DNA of 11,745 bases, taken from NCBI GenBank assembly GCA_934281565.1, contig CAKQXI010000062.1, positions 1 through 11,745 on the forward strand. The letters are read 5' to 3'. Below are positions 1 to 7,072 of the stretch, in pieces. Both the position numbers and the translations under genes were made by a program. The DNA comes from an uncultured Prevotella sp. (lineage in GTDB: Bacteria > Bacteroidota > Bacteroidia > Bacteroidales > Bacteroidaceae). Position 1 is the stretch's first letter. Each line of letters opens with the position of its first letter. Under the pieces are notes generated by a model. The model worked only from the letters and a program-made list of their open reading frames with translations. It searched no databases and was not told the DNA's origin.

Positions 1-214
1 GACCACTGATGGTATTTCCCATACCTATCTTCTTACTCATGATGAGGTAATCGGCTTTCATGAAACTGTCTTGCTGAGTAAAGCCAGGCAGTACATCCTT
101 ATAAAATTGGAAGCCAAAAAGAACAATGAGCATACCAAAGAGGTTGGCAAAGGCGAAACCTGCAAACTGTGGTACGCTGATATGCTGTCGAAGTAATTTC
201 CAAACTAAATTCAT
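1..214 (-). CDS. ABC transporter permease, FtsX/MacB-like (N-terminal part)
   Basis: Only the first 71 codons are inside the window; the gene continues past position 1. The ATG at 214 opens a short basic/amphipathic stretch beginning MNLVWKLLRQHIS, followed by a long hydrophobic segment at about residues 17-36 (AGFAFANLFGMLIVLFGF). After this comes a polar, probably periplasmic stretch (YKDVLPGFTQQDSF...). This is the usual start of FtsX/MacB-type permeases: a cytoplasmic N-terminus, one membrane helix, then a large periplasmic domain. It begins 32 nt after the ABC ATPase gene on the same strand, so the two very likely form one transporter. The partner genes suggest a cell-envelope substrate such as a lipoprotein or peptide, but nothing in the visible part identifies it. 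The class is fairly safe and the substrate is unknown. Confidence 0.75.
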   Translation of the reverse strand, partial: MNLVWKLLRQHISVPQFAGFAFANLFGMLIVLFGFQFYKDVLPGFTQQDSFMKADYLIMSKKIGMGNTISG

Positions 215-246
215 AATTGTCTATATAGTCCATTAACAATAAACTA

Positions 247-891
247 TCACAGTCTAAATGTGTGTTCGTATGGCAAATCCATGTGCTTGCCAATGCTGGT
301 TACAATGACACCAGCTCCTTGAGACTTTGCCTCAGTCATCATGATCTCACCCATGATACAAGAATTGTTATCATCAAGGTGACTGATTGGCTCATCTGCC
401 AAGATGAAATCGAATGGTTGGCACAGGGAACGCATCATAGCCACACGCTGTTGCTGTCCGAAAGACATACGCCCTATCTTGGCATCCACTTTATCGGCTA
501 TACCTAACATATCAAACCATTCCAATATCTGGTTTTTGCTCTTGAAGCCAGTGATTTTATTCTTTATCTCCACATTTTCCATAGCCGTAAGCTCTGGAAA
601 AAGGCGAAGCTCCTGAAAGAGATGACTGATATGGCTCTTACGCATTTCCACCCAGTCGCTCACCTTATAGTTGGCGGTAACATCGTCGTCGAACATCACA
701 CTTCCGCTGTAGTCATGACGGTAGCCGAGGATATAGCTGCAAAAGGTACTCTTACCTTTGCCACTCTCGGCTTCGACGAGATAAAGATGCCCTTTCTTGA
801 AAGTAACATCCTGCTTCCATATTTCCGAATTCAAGTCTGTACGCTGCGCAAAGACTTGGGGAAGTACGGAATGAAGCTTGATTGTTTCCAT
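247..891 (-). CDS. ABC transporter ATP-binding protein, LolD/MacB-like, with degenerate motifs
   Basis: This is a 214-residue stand-alone nucleotide-binding domain, the size of LolD/FtsE-type ATPases. Visible motifs are a Walker A at residues 41-49 (AESGKGKST), a Q-loop around Q93 (HLFQELRLFPELTAMENV), a signature at 142-146 (MSFGQ, followed by QQR), and a Walker B at 162-167 (FILADE) with the D-loop SHLD at 170-173. Three positions differ from the family consensus. The first Walker A glycine is alanine, the second signature glycine is phenylalanine (LSGGQ becomes MSFGQ), and the switch-loop TH is TS (S199). Walker A lysine/serine and the Walker B glutamate are kept, so ATP binding is expected; hydrolysis may be altered. 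The gene lies 28 nt downstream of a DUF4836 lipoprotein gene and 32 nt upstream of the permease gene. The ATG at 891 lacks a clear Shine-Dalgarno site, which is usual for this phylum. Confidence 0.85.
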   Translation of the reverse strand: METIKLHSVLPQVFAQRTDLNSEIWKQDVTFKKGHLYLVEAESGKGKSTFCSYILGYRHDYSGSVMFDDDVTANYKVSDWVEMRKSHISHLFQELRLFPELTAMENVEIKNKITGFKSKNQILEWFDMLGIADKVDAKIGRMSFGQQQRVAMMRSLCQPFDFILADEPISHLDDNNSCIMGEIMMTEAKSQGAGVIVTSIGKHMDLPYEHTFRL

Positions 892-919
892 CTTATATTA
901 ACTATAAACTTTTAACTAC

Positions 920-2296
920 TTACTTTAGTGTATAAACTATTGAGTTCAGGTTGCCGAAGACAGGTGCCAGCAAACCAGTAAGAGCCGACATCGTCTCATT
1001 GTCATTGCCCGACTTAGCAAGGTTGATGACCATTGCCAACTTCTGTCCAACGACCATTTTTTGAATATCCTTGCTTATTGGATGATTAGATGGCTTGATA
1101 GAATATTCCGCACTCAACTCATCGCTTCCACTCAAGAATTGCATATCGGAAGACACTCCGAAATAGAAAGCGGTCTTACCGTCAGAATAAACATAACGAT
1201 CCTTTCCCCAGTCGCCGATGGAAGCTCCTTTCGGACATGAATTTTTCCAATAGCCTACATCTGCCAGCCACTTGGCATCAGACAATTTGGCTGCCATCAT
1301 CATCTTCATACCATCATCTGACAACGCTGGCAAAACAATCGCCATATCACCATCCACACTACGGATAATATTATCCATGTCTATGGCTGTGTTAATCCCC
1401 ATCAATAGTTGTTGAATACCTTGGTTGCTCTGCATCATAGGCAAGAACTGGGTGCCATTTACATTCATGAAAATGCCAGCCAAGGCATCATCAGGCATTG
1501 ATTTCACATAATTTCCCTTGATAGGTCGATAATTCTTTGCTGCTTTTCTCAAAGCCTCATCTATACCTTTATTAAAAGAAAAGGTTTCTCCACTGATATG
1601 AAGCATACCTTTTTGGATGTTCATTTCGGCAGCTATCACTATCTGGGAAGCATCGGCTCCCTTTGGAGCACCCAAAGTGAAAGGTGCGACAAACTTCTCT
1701 GGCAGTGCTTGGGCTTGAGCCACCATTGCCATTGCCGTAGGAATGGTATCCAGACGGTCGAACATAGGAGAACTCTTGATGCCAGCTTCTTCATCCGCAG
1801 CAAGGTATTTTATCATTTGGCGTTGAAGGTCTGCCTGGGCATCTGCCACTACGGGACCCATAATCAAAAGAGCTTCATCAGAGAACCCTACTAACCAAGA
1901 GACTTTCAGTACAGTAAAATGAAAGCCCTTGCGCTCAGTTACCTTTGTACAGGTATTCTGTCGGGAGAGCTTGTCCAACCACTTTTCCAAGTCACCAGCA
2001 TCAGAAACCTTGGCACAAAGTCCAAGGTTACCATCCACCGACTCAAAGAGATAGACCTTGCTTTTTATGTCAATGCCACAATCCGATACATCATCTACGT
2101 GCAATATGTTTTTCAAGACTCCTGCTTTGTCCGCCAGCTTGTTGTTCTCTGCCATCTTCTGCATATCTATCGAGATAAGGGCAGAACTTCTTGCTGGAAT
2201 GGCATTGAGATAGTCCGTGCCTGAGCAAGAGGAAGCCAACAGCACCATGAATGCAGCCAAGGCTACCATGAATATACGATTACTCAATCTTCTCAT
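920..2296 (-). CDS. DUF4836 family lipoprotein
   Basis: This is a 458-residue protein with a lipoprotein signal peptide: basic MRRLSNR, a hydrophobic core, then the lipobox LASSC with the acylated cysteine at residue 24. The mature part starts SGTDYLNAIPARSSALISID and matches my recollection of the Bacteroidota family DUF4836: an opening about keeping parameters within 'IP..S.A.ISID', then long alternating hydrophobic/polar segments and no catalytic motif that I recognise. It should be tethered to the inner or outer membrane facing the periplasm; its function is unknown. It sits 28 nt after rsmE and 28 nt before an ABC ATPase gene, so it is probably co-transcribed with the transporter. It could be an accessory or substrate-handling lipoprotein of that transporter, but this is inference from position only. 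The family call is fairly sure; the role is not. Confidence 0.8.
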   Translation of the reverse strand: MRRLSNRIFMVALAAFMVLLASSCSGTDYLNAIPARSSALISIDMQKMAENNKLADKAGVLKNILHVDDVSDCGIDIKSKVYLFESVDGNLGLCAKVSDAGDLEKWLDKLSRQNTCTKVTERKGFHFTVLKVSWLVGFSDEALLIMGPVVADAQADLQRQMIKYLAADEEAGIKSSPMFDRLDTIPTAMAMVAQAQALPEKFVAPFTLGAPKGADASQIVIAAEMNIQKGMLHISGETFSFNKGIDEALRKAAKNYRPIKGNYVKSMPDDALAGIFMNVNGTQFLPMMQSNQGIQQLLMGINTAIDMDNIIRSVDGDMAIVLPALSDDGMKMMMAAKLSDAKWLADVGYWKNSCPKGASIGDWGKDRYVYSDGKTAFYFGVSSDMQFLSGSDELSAEYSIKPSNHPISKDIQKMVVGQKLAMVINLAKSGNDNETMSALTGLLAPVFGNLNSIVYTLK

Positions 2297-2324
2297 AACT
2301 ATCTATTTAGCATTTATGCTACTA

Positions 2325-3062
2325 TCATTTACGACGTGCGAGGTTTGCCATGGCTACCGCCATCAAGCCTGCCGTCTCGGTACGCAATCGGCTCGTCCCA
2401 AGGCTAACCGACTCATAACCATGTTCCAAAGCATACTTAACCTCATCAATAGAGAAGTCTCCTTCTGGTCCTACCAGCACTGTCACATCAGCATCATCAC
2501 CCTCAAAAGGCCTGCTTAGTTCCGTGAAATAATCTTTCTTCTCTATTTCTTCATAACAATGGCAGATAAACTTCCTGCCCTTGCGAGGCATATCAATGAA
2601 TTCCTTAAAAGGAACCATTTGGTTGGCAATAGGCTTCCATGCCTTATGGCTCTGTTTTACCGCCGAAACAATGATTTTGTCAAGACGGACTGTGCGCATC
2701 ACCTTACGTTCCGAGAACTTACAGTTCAAGAACGACAATTCGTCAAAACCTACCTCGGTAGCTTTCTCAGCCATCCATTCTATGCGATCAACCATTTTGG
2801 TAGGCGCAATAACAAGGTGTATATGACCATTCCAAGCCCTTTCCTGTGGCATACATTCCTTGACCTCATACAAGCAACGCTTGGTAGCGGCAAGAGTAAC
2901 CTCGGCACGATAGAAACATCCCTCACCATCCATGAGATAGATTTCATCTCCACTCTTTATTCTCAACACTCGCAAGGCGTGCATTGCTTCTTCCAATGGC
3001 ATTTCTGTCTCATTGGCAGCGTTAGGTACATAAAAGTATCTTATCTCTTTCATTTTTGACAT
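2325..3062 (-). CDS. rsmE: 16S rRNA (uracil(1498)-N(3))-methyltransferase RsmE
   Basis: This is a 245-residue SPOUT-class methyltransferase that uses S-adenosylmethionine to methylate N3 of U1498 in 16S rRNA on the assembled 30S subunit. The N-terminal PUA-like half begins with R-Y-F-Y-V-P and 'HALRVLRIKSGDEI', typical of RsmE. The C-terminal trefoil-knot half carries the cofactor-binding motifs GPEGDF at residues 198-203 and LRTETAG at 226-232, preceded by SLGTS. The length matches the family. The ATG at 3062 is followed by another in-frame ATG at 3053 (MSKMKEIRY), so the protein may start three residues later. It is third in the minus-strand operon, 21 nt downstream of the bifunctional-nuclease gene and 28 nt upstream of the DUF4836 gene. 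Identification is secure. Confidence 0.95.
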   Translation of the reverse strand: MSKMKEIRYFYVPNAANETEMPLEEAMHALRVLRIKSGDEIYLMDGEGCFYRAEVTLAATKRCLYEVKECMPQERAWNGHIHLVIAPTKMVDRIEWMAEKATEVGFDELSFLNCKFSERKVMRTVRLDKIIVSAVKQSHKAWKPIANQMVPFKEFIDMPRKGRKFICHCYEEIEKKDYFTELSRPFEGDDADVTVLVGPEGDFSIDEVKYALEHGYESVSLGTSRLRTETAGLMAVAMANLARRK

Positions 3063-3083
3063 TATTATTTATCTGAGTTAACA

Positions 3084-3638
3084 CTAATTTTTCTTCTCAT
3101 GTCGTCGTTTCAACTCATCACGAAGTTTAGAGGCTGCCTCGTAGTCTTCCACGTCAATAGCTTTCTTGAGTCCATACTCCAGCATATCATCCGTGATGAC
3201 ATTGACAGGAAGCGCAATCTGATTGGCCTCTGGTGAGAATGGGACACCAAGATTGGCGAACAATTCTTCTTTCACAAGAATAGGACAATGGGACACAAAA
3301 GCCCATAGGATAGCATCGCTGCACCTGATGTCGAACATCATGCCATTCGTATTGTTAAACAACTTCGTTATAAATCTTCCCTCTTGCATATTCTCTATAT
3401 GAACTTCCCATGACAAACATTCATCGAAGCCCAGAACCAAGCTCAAAACCTCTGGCAACAATTGTTCGCCTGCTTTCCTGTCCTCCATGCGCAGCTTCAA
3501 CTGATTGCGCATATTTTGGTCACAAGTAACCACCAGTTGACGCTTTTCCTCCTCGTCAACCAACACGATTAAAGAGAGTTGGCTATCCATTCCCAATATA
3601 TCGGAAAGCCCCTTAAACTTGAGACGAATATATCCCAT
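3084..3638 (-). CDS. bifunctional nuclease (BFN) family protein with C-terminal UVR motif
   Basis: About 184 residues. The main part (roughly residues 10-135) matches the BFN/DUF151 family: conserved stretches read LPEVLSLVLGF, ITKLF, DIRCSDAILWAF and CPILV. Members related to plant proteins have reported DNase and RNase activity, but the physiological role in Bacteroidota is not established. The last ~23 residues (DVEDYEAASKLRDELKRR) form a UvrB/UvrC-type UVR helix pair, a protein-interaction motif that many Bacteroidota members carry. I chose the ATG at 3638. The preceding codon, GTG at 3641, directly follows the TGA of nupG and is a possible alternative start. The 3-nt gap to nupG suggests translational coupling, and rsmE follows after 21 nt. 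The family is clear; the substrate is unproven. Confidence 0.85.
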   Translation of the reverse strand: MGYIRLKFKGLSDILGMDSQLSLIVLVDEEEKRQLVVTCDQNMRNQLKLRMEDRKAGEQLLPEVLSLVLGFDECLSWEVHIENMQEGRFITKLFNNTNGMMFDIRCSDAILWAFVSHCPILVKEELFANLGVPFSPEANQIALPVNVITDDMLEYGLKKAIDVEDYEAASKLRDELKRRHEKKN

Positions 3639-3641
3639 CAC

Positions 3642-4946
3642 TCATGCCTCCTTTTTATTTTTAGCATTAAACATCACAGCAAACGCTATGGCTACCACCA
3701 AAGCATAACCTGCAAATATCAGCCAACAAGTCTGCCAATCACCCATCAAATAGCCATCGGCATTAAATTGGCAATAATGATTAATTATCTTACCTGCCAA
3801 CAAGGTTCCAACCGTAGCTCCCAAGCCATTTGTCATCAACATGAACAAGCCTTGTGCCGAAGCTCTCACCTTGGCATCGCATTTCTGGTCGACGAACAAT
3901 CCTCCAGAAACATTGAAGAAGTCGAACGCCACACCATATACTATACAAGAAAGTATAAACAAGATTACACCTGGGAACGCTGGGTTGCCCAATCCAAAGA
4001 AACCAAACCTCAATACCCATGCGAACATGGCTATCAACATCACTATCTTCATGCCATAGCGTTTCAGGAAGAATGGTATAAGCAGGATACAAAGTGCCTC
4101 GGCTACCTGTGAGATTGAAACCAACAAGGTTGCATTGTTGGCTGCAAACGTATCAACCATCAAGGGGTCGCCTTTGAAACTTGTAATAAAAGGTGTGGCA
4201 TAACCATTGGTCACTTGGAGGGACATACCCAACAAGCCTGAAAAGATGAAGAACATCGCCATCTGCTTGCTCTTAAAGAGCTTGAACGCATCCAATCCCC
4301 ATAGTTCTGCCACCGTCTGGTTTTCTTTCTTGATAACCTTGCACTGAGGCAAAGAGAAACAATAGAGAAAGAGCACAAAGCTCATCAAGCCTGACACCAA
4401 GAACTGGAAATGAGTATACTGGAACTTATGGGCATCCTCCGTGACAAGGAACGAGAAAGAACCATTGTCCCATGTGGCACAGTTGACAATCCACATCATG
4501 ATGATGAAGCCGACTGTTCCAAACACACGGATTGGCGGGAAGTCCTTGACCGTATCCAAGCCATGGTTCTTCAATATGGTGAAAGCCGTGGTGTTGGACA
4601 ATGCCAAGGTCGGCATATAGAAAGCCACGCTTATCGTATAAATCGTCATGAAAATAGTCTCGTCAGGCATAGCGGAGTTCTCTCCCATCCAGAACAGACC
4701 ACACATGGTGACACCAGCCAAGAGATGGCAATAGCCCAACAATCGTTGCGGTTGCACATACTTGTCGGCAACGATGCCCACCAACGTAGGCATGAAGATA
4801 GACACTATACCTTGGATAGCATAAAACCATGATATCTCCGCACCCATCCCAGCCTTACCAAGATAGTTGCCCATAGAAGTAAGATAAGCTCCCCATACTG
4901 CAAATTCAAGGAAGTTCATCAACGCCAAGCGTATTTTTAAATTCAT
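3642..4946 (-). CDS. nupG: nucleoside:H+ symporter, NupG family (MFS)
   Basis: This is a 434-residue polytopic inner-membrane protein with about 12 hydrophobic segments, the size of NupG/XapB-type nucleoside:proton symporters. Family features include an N-terminal MNLKIRLALMNFLEFAVWG, the loop GIVADKYVQPQRLLG between early helices, LALSNTTAFTIL, PPIRVFGTVGFI, and a C-terminal FFNVSGGLFVDQKCDAKVRASAQGLF (listed in two adjacent pieces). The likely role is import of purine and pyrimidine nucleosides. The reading frame stays open to an upstream ATG at 5012, but I chose 4946 because the protein then starts as in other family members. A promoter -7 box (4978-4985) also lies between the two starts, so 5012 would be upstream of transcription. 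It is the first gene of the six-gene minus-strand operon and is divergent from the chromate-transporter pair. Confidence 0.88.
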   Translation of the reverse strand: MNLKIRLALMNFLEFAVWGAYLTSMGNYLGKAGMGAEISWFYAIQGIVSIFMPTLVGIVADKYVQPQRLLGYCHLLAGVTMCGLFWMGENSAMPDETIFMTIYTISVAFYMPTLALSNTTAFTILKNHGLDTVKDFPPIRVFGTVGFIIMMWIVNCATWDNGSFSFLVTEDAHKFQYTHFQFLVSGLMSFVLFLYCFSLPQCKVIKKENQTVAELWGLDAFKLFKSKQMAMFFIFSGLLGMSLQVTNGYATPFITSFKGDPLMVDTFAANNATLLVSISQVAEALCILLIPFFLKRYGMKIVMLIAMFAWVLRFGFFGLGNPAFPGVILFILSCIVYGVAFDFFNVSGGLFVDQKCDAKVRASAQGLFMLMTNGLGATVGTLLAGKIINHYCQFNADGYLMGDWQTCWLIFAGYALVVAIAFAVMFNAKNKKEA

Positions 4947-4977
4947 TTCACTACTAAGTTTATTTGCAAATGTAATG

Positions 4978-4985
4978 CAAAGATA
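4978..4985 (-). promoter_or_regulatory. Bacteroidota -7 promoter box for the nupG operon
   Basis: Read on the minus strand this is TATCTTTG, an exact match to TAnnTTTG, about 32 nt before the nupG ATG. A TTTG at 5010-5013 is the nearest -33 candidate, but the 24-nt spacer is longer than the usual 19-21. The -7 box is convincing; the -33 element is uncertain. Confidence 0.6.
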
Positions 4986-5060
4986 CGTATTATTCTCGAA
5001 ATATGGTAACAAAAGTGAAGATTAAAACCACGAAGAGTGGGATATTTAACAAATTATGTG

Positions 5061-5068
5061 TATTTTTG
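5061..5068 (+). promoter_or_regulatory. Bacteroidota -7 promoter box for the chromate-transporter pair
   Basis: The plus-strand sequence TATTTTTG matches TAnnTTTG, 27 nt before the ATG at 5096. No good TTTG is seen 19-21 nt upstream. Together with the box at 4978-4985 it makes 4947-5095 a divergent promoter region. Confidence 0.5.
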
Positions 5069-5095
5069 CAGCCAAATTTAATTAATTAAAGAGAG

Positions 5096-5632
5096 ATGTT
5101 ACTAAAATTTTTCTTCACTTGCAACAAAATTGGTGCCTTCACCTTGGGTGGAGGCTATGCGATGATTCCCATCATGGAAATGGAATTCGTCGACAAGAAC
5201 AAATGGATGGAAAAACAAGAGTTCTTGGACATCATGGTAGTGGCACAGACTACTCCCGGTATCTTTTCCATTGACATGGCGAGTCATATCGGTTATAAGC
5301 TGAAAGGCATCTGGGGTGGCATCGTCGGTGCCATAGGCATTGCATTGCCATCCATCATTGCCATTCTGGTTATCGCCATGTTCTTCCAACACTTCAAGGA
5401 CAACTATTGGGTGGCTAAGTTCTTTGCTGGTGTTCGTCCTGCTGTCGTTGCCTTGATTGCCGCTCCTTGCTTCAAGATGGCAAAGACAGCGAACATCAAC
5501 CGTTACAACATCTGGATACCTTTCGTTTGTTGTGCCTTGATTGCATTGTTGGGGGTATCCCCTATTTGGATTATCATCCTTGCTGGCACACTTGGCTGGC
5601 TGTATGGGAAAGTCAAGAGAGTTAAGAGTTAA
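5096..5632 (+). CDS. chromate transporter family protein, first half-size subunit (ChrA N-half type)
   Basis: This is a 178-residue hydrophobic protein matching one half of the CHR (chromate ion transporter) family. The diagnostic run is present: GGGYAMIP at residues 18-25, W37, EF at 42-43 and the Q51-TTPG segment. GAIGIALPSIIAILVI and FAGVRPAVVALIAA follow later. Short CHR proteins normally come as adjacent paralogous pairs that act together with opposite membrane topology, which is what is seen here. The family exports chromate in proteobacteria. In an anaerobic gut-type organism the real anion is unknown and no chrB-like regulator is adjacent. The usual PGP after TT is PGI here. The second subunit gene begins 32 nt downstream. 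Confidence 0.88.
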   Translation: MLLKFFFTCNKIGAFTLGGGYAMIPIMEMEFVDKNKWMEKQEFLDIMVVAQTTPGIFSIDMASHIGYKLKGIWGGIVGAIGIALPSIIAILVIAMFFQHFKDNYWVAKFFAGVRPAVVALIAAPCFKMAKTANINRYNIWIPFVCCALIALLGVSPIWIIILAGTLGWLYGKVKRVKS

Positions 5633-5664
5633 CCATCATATTATTAATTATAAGCTAAAATCAA

Positions 5665-6237
5665 ATGTTGTTCTTAAAACTATTCATCATATTCACAAAG
5701 ATTGGAACATTCAACTTTGGCGGAGGATATGCCATGCTTTCGCTTATCCATAACGAGACTGTGGTCAAGAACCATTGGCTCACGAATGCCGAGTTTACTG
5801 ATATTGTCGCCATCAGCCAGTCTACCCCTGGTCCTATTGGCATCAACTGTGCCACGTACGTAGGTTATACTTCCGTGCTTCATGCTGGTTATCCACAGTG
5901 GGCTGCTTGTCTGGGTTCTCTTTTGGCATCATTATCCATCATGTGGCTACCTTTCATTATTATGCTTCTCATCAGCCATTACTTGATTACCCACAAGAAC
6001 TCCAAGATAGTACAAGACATCTTTTCTGGTCTTCGCCCTGCCATCATCGGACTGATAGCCGCTGCTGCCGTTCTGTTGATGAACAAAGAGAACTTTGGCT
6101 CACCAACTGAAGACCCTACCTTGTTTGGTATCAGTGTGGCACTTTTCGCTTTTGCTTTCTATTTTACGAAATCCAAGAAAACAAACCCAATACTGATTAT
6201 GTTGATCTGTGGTATCATTGGATTAATCATCTTCTAA
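5665..6237 (+). CDS. chromate transporter family protein, second half-size subunit
   Basis: This is a 190-residue membrane protein paralogous to its upstream neighbour. GGGYAM is at residues 19-24, W38, EF at 43-44, and SQSTPGPIGIN from about 51, with the canonical PGP motif that the first subunit lacks. The later segments FSGLRPAIIGLIAAAAVLLM and a final hydrophobic helix complete the CHR half. The two genes are probably co-transcribed (32-nt gap) and their products probably form a heterodimeric transporter. The protein ends in a hydrophobic IIGLIIF with no cytoplasmic tail. The gene converges with the minus-strand DUF3256 gene, and the gap between them holds a candidate small RNA. The family is sure; the substrate is not shown by the sequence. 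Confidence 0.88.
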   Translation: MLFLKLFIIFTKIGTFNFGGGYAMLSLIHNETVVKNHWLTNAEFTDIVAISQSTPGPIGINCATYVGYTSVLHAGYPQWAACLGSLLASLSIMWLPFIIMLLISHYLITHKNSKIVQDIFSGLRPAIIGLIAAAAVLLMNKENFGSPTEDPTLFGISVALFAFAFYFTKSKKTNPILIMLICGIIGLIIF

Positions 6238-6242
6238 TAAAC

Positions 6243-6280
6243 AAAAAAAAATTGATTGTCTCACGACAACCAATCTTTTA
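6243..6280 (-). terminator. intrinsic terminator of the candidate small RNA
   Basis: The minus-strand stem (arms 6265-6273 and 6252-6260) has a GUGA tetraloop and is followed by a nine-U tract (6243-6251). On the plus strand the same element is an imperfect stem followed by TCTTTTATT, so it may also weakly end the chromate-transporter transcript. Confidence 0.75.
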
Positions 6281-6311
6281 TTAACCTTAATAATCTAATA
6301 CCATGAAAAAC
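6243..6311 (-). ncRNA. candidate ~70-nt small RNA with its own promoter and terminator
   Basis: A consensus promoter (TTTG at 6345-6348, 19-nt spacer, TACCTTTG at 6318-6325) predicts a minus-strand start near 6311. About 40 nt downstream lies a hairpin: the nine-base arms 6265-6273 and 6252-6260 close a GUGA (GNRA) loop at 6261-6264 and run into nine U (6243-6251). As minus-strand RNA all nine pairs form, one of them G-U, and A-U pairs extend the stem further. As plus-strand RNA the same arms have an A-C mismatch, so the minus strand is the functional one. The span holds only a five-codon open frame. It lies between the convergent chromate-transporter and DUF3256 genes and overlaps neither. 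I do not recognise a named RNA family. Confidence 0.6.
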
Positions 6312-6317
6312 ACGGTG

Positions 6318-6348
6318 CAAAGGTACAACAAAATCTGTAATCTGCAAA
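6318..6348 (-). promoter_or_regulatory. consensus Bacteroidota promoter of the candidate small RNA
   Basis: On the minus strand, TTTG (6345-6348), a 19-nt spacer and TACCTTTG (6318-6325) match the primary-sigma consensus exactly. A near-palindrome TTTCTACATAGAAA (6351-6364) sits directly upstream of the -33 box. It could be an operator or the end of the DUF3256 transcript. Confidence 0.7.
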
Positions 6349-6374
6349 TATTTCTACATAGAAAACTGCTATAT

Positions 6375-7016
6375 TTAACCCTCATTAAAACTTTTTCCGT
6401 TCCAGTTAAACTTTCTTTGCATTCTTATTACACTTACTTGCTTCTTGTCATCTTTTGAGAGCAGAGGCAAGGAAAGGCGAAATACGATGGAATTATCATG
6501 CTCAAGGAGGATGGCACTCATCATACGGGGTTCTATCATTGCTTTCAATTCCTGAAACCTACGCTCCTCCATCGTATCTGGCTTTTGTATCAGACTCTCC
6601 ATGACGGCAGACAAATCTTTTCCATCAAACAGACTGCTTGTATCCAACGGATGCCACTGTTGGTCATAAAGCATCACCTCACTCTCTTTCTCTGGAGCGG
6701 CCAATGTCTTGACTACGCAAAGCAATGAGTCACCATCTGTATAAGGAAGCATCTTGACTTGCAAAGTGGCTGCAGCATTCAAACGTACCTGTATGAAGTT
6801 CTGGGTCAATGTATCCATCACAGAAGTTTCTTCCAGCAGATTGTTCACCTCTGCTTTCACTTTCATGTCATGCAACTCCACGAACTCTGTTCTCATGTTC
6901 TTGTCCAAGAGTGGCACAATGCTATCAGGCATCGAAACCCAAAGCTCTCGGATAGACTTTGCCCCCATGGTAAGCGACATTGTCATCGCCATCATTATTA
7001 TAAATAACTTCTTCAT
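6375..7016 (-). CDS. DUF3256 family exported protein
   Basis: About 213 residues. From the ATG at 7016 the protein opens with a clean signal peptide (MKKLFIIMMAMTMSLTMGA, likely cut near residue 19) followed by KSIRELWVSMPDSIVPLLDK. That region and the later DMKVKAEVNNLLE, MDTLT and QVKMLPYTDGDSLLCVVKT match DUF3256, a Bacteroidota family of unknown function probably located in the periplasm. The frame is open up to 7094, but a perfect promoter (7042-7072) lies inside that extension, so the longer start is rejected. The ATG at 7022, two codons upstream, is an alternative. It is transcribed alone: the preceding gene is terminated, and the downstream interval contains a separate small-RNA promoter. 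Confidence 0.83.
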   Translation of the reverse strand: MKKLFIIMMAMTMSLTMGAKSIRELWVSMPDSIVPLLDKNMRTEFVELHDMKVKAEVNNLLEETSVMDTLTQNFIQVRLNAAATLQVKMLPYTDGDSLLCVVKTLAAPEKESEVMLYDQQWHPLDTSSLFDGKDLSAVMESLIQKPDTMEERRFQELKAMIEPRMMSAILLEHDNSIVFRLSLPLLSKDDKKQVSVIRMQRKFNWNGKSFNEG

Positions 7017-7041
7017 ATCCATTATTCTCTTTAATTTCGGG

Positions 7042-7072
7042 CAAAGGTACGGCAAAAAAATGAGAATACAAA
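7042..7072 (-). promoter_or_regulatory. consensus promoter of the DUF3256 gene
   Basis: On the minus strand, TTTG at 7069-7072, a 19-nt spacer and TACCTTTG at 7042-7049. Transcription should start near 7035, leaving a leader of only about 15-20 nt. This fixes the DUF3256 start at 7016 or 7022. Confidence 0.78.

Noticed and set aside
4947..5012. Longer NupG start at 5012
   Set aside because: The -7 box at 4978-4985 would be inside the coding region, and the extra 22 residues do not match the family N-terminus.
6238..6285. Plus-strand terminator as the main role of the hairpin after the chromate-transporter genes
   Set aside because: The plus-strand stem has an A-C mismatch and a poor U run, while the minus-strand version is perfect with a GNRA loop and U9. 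The plus-strand role is at most secondary.
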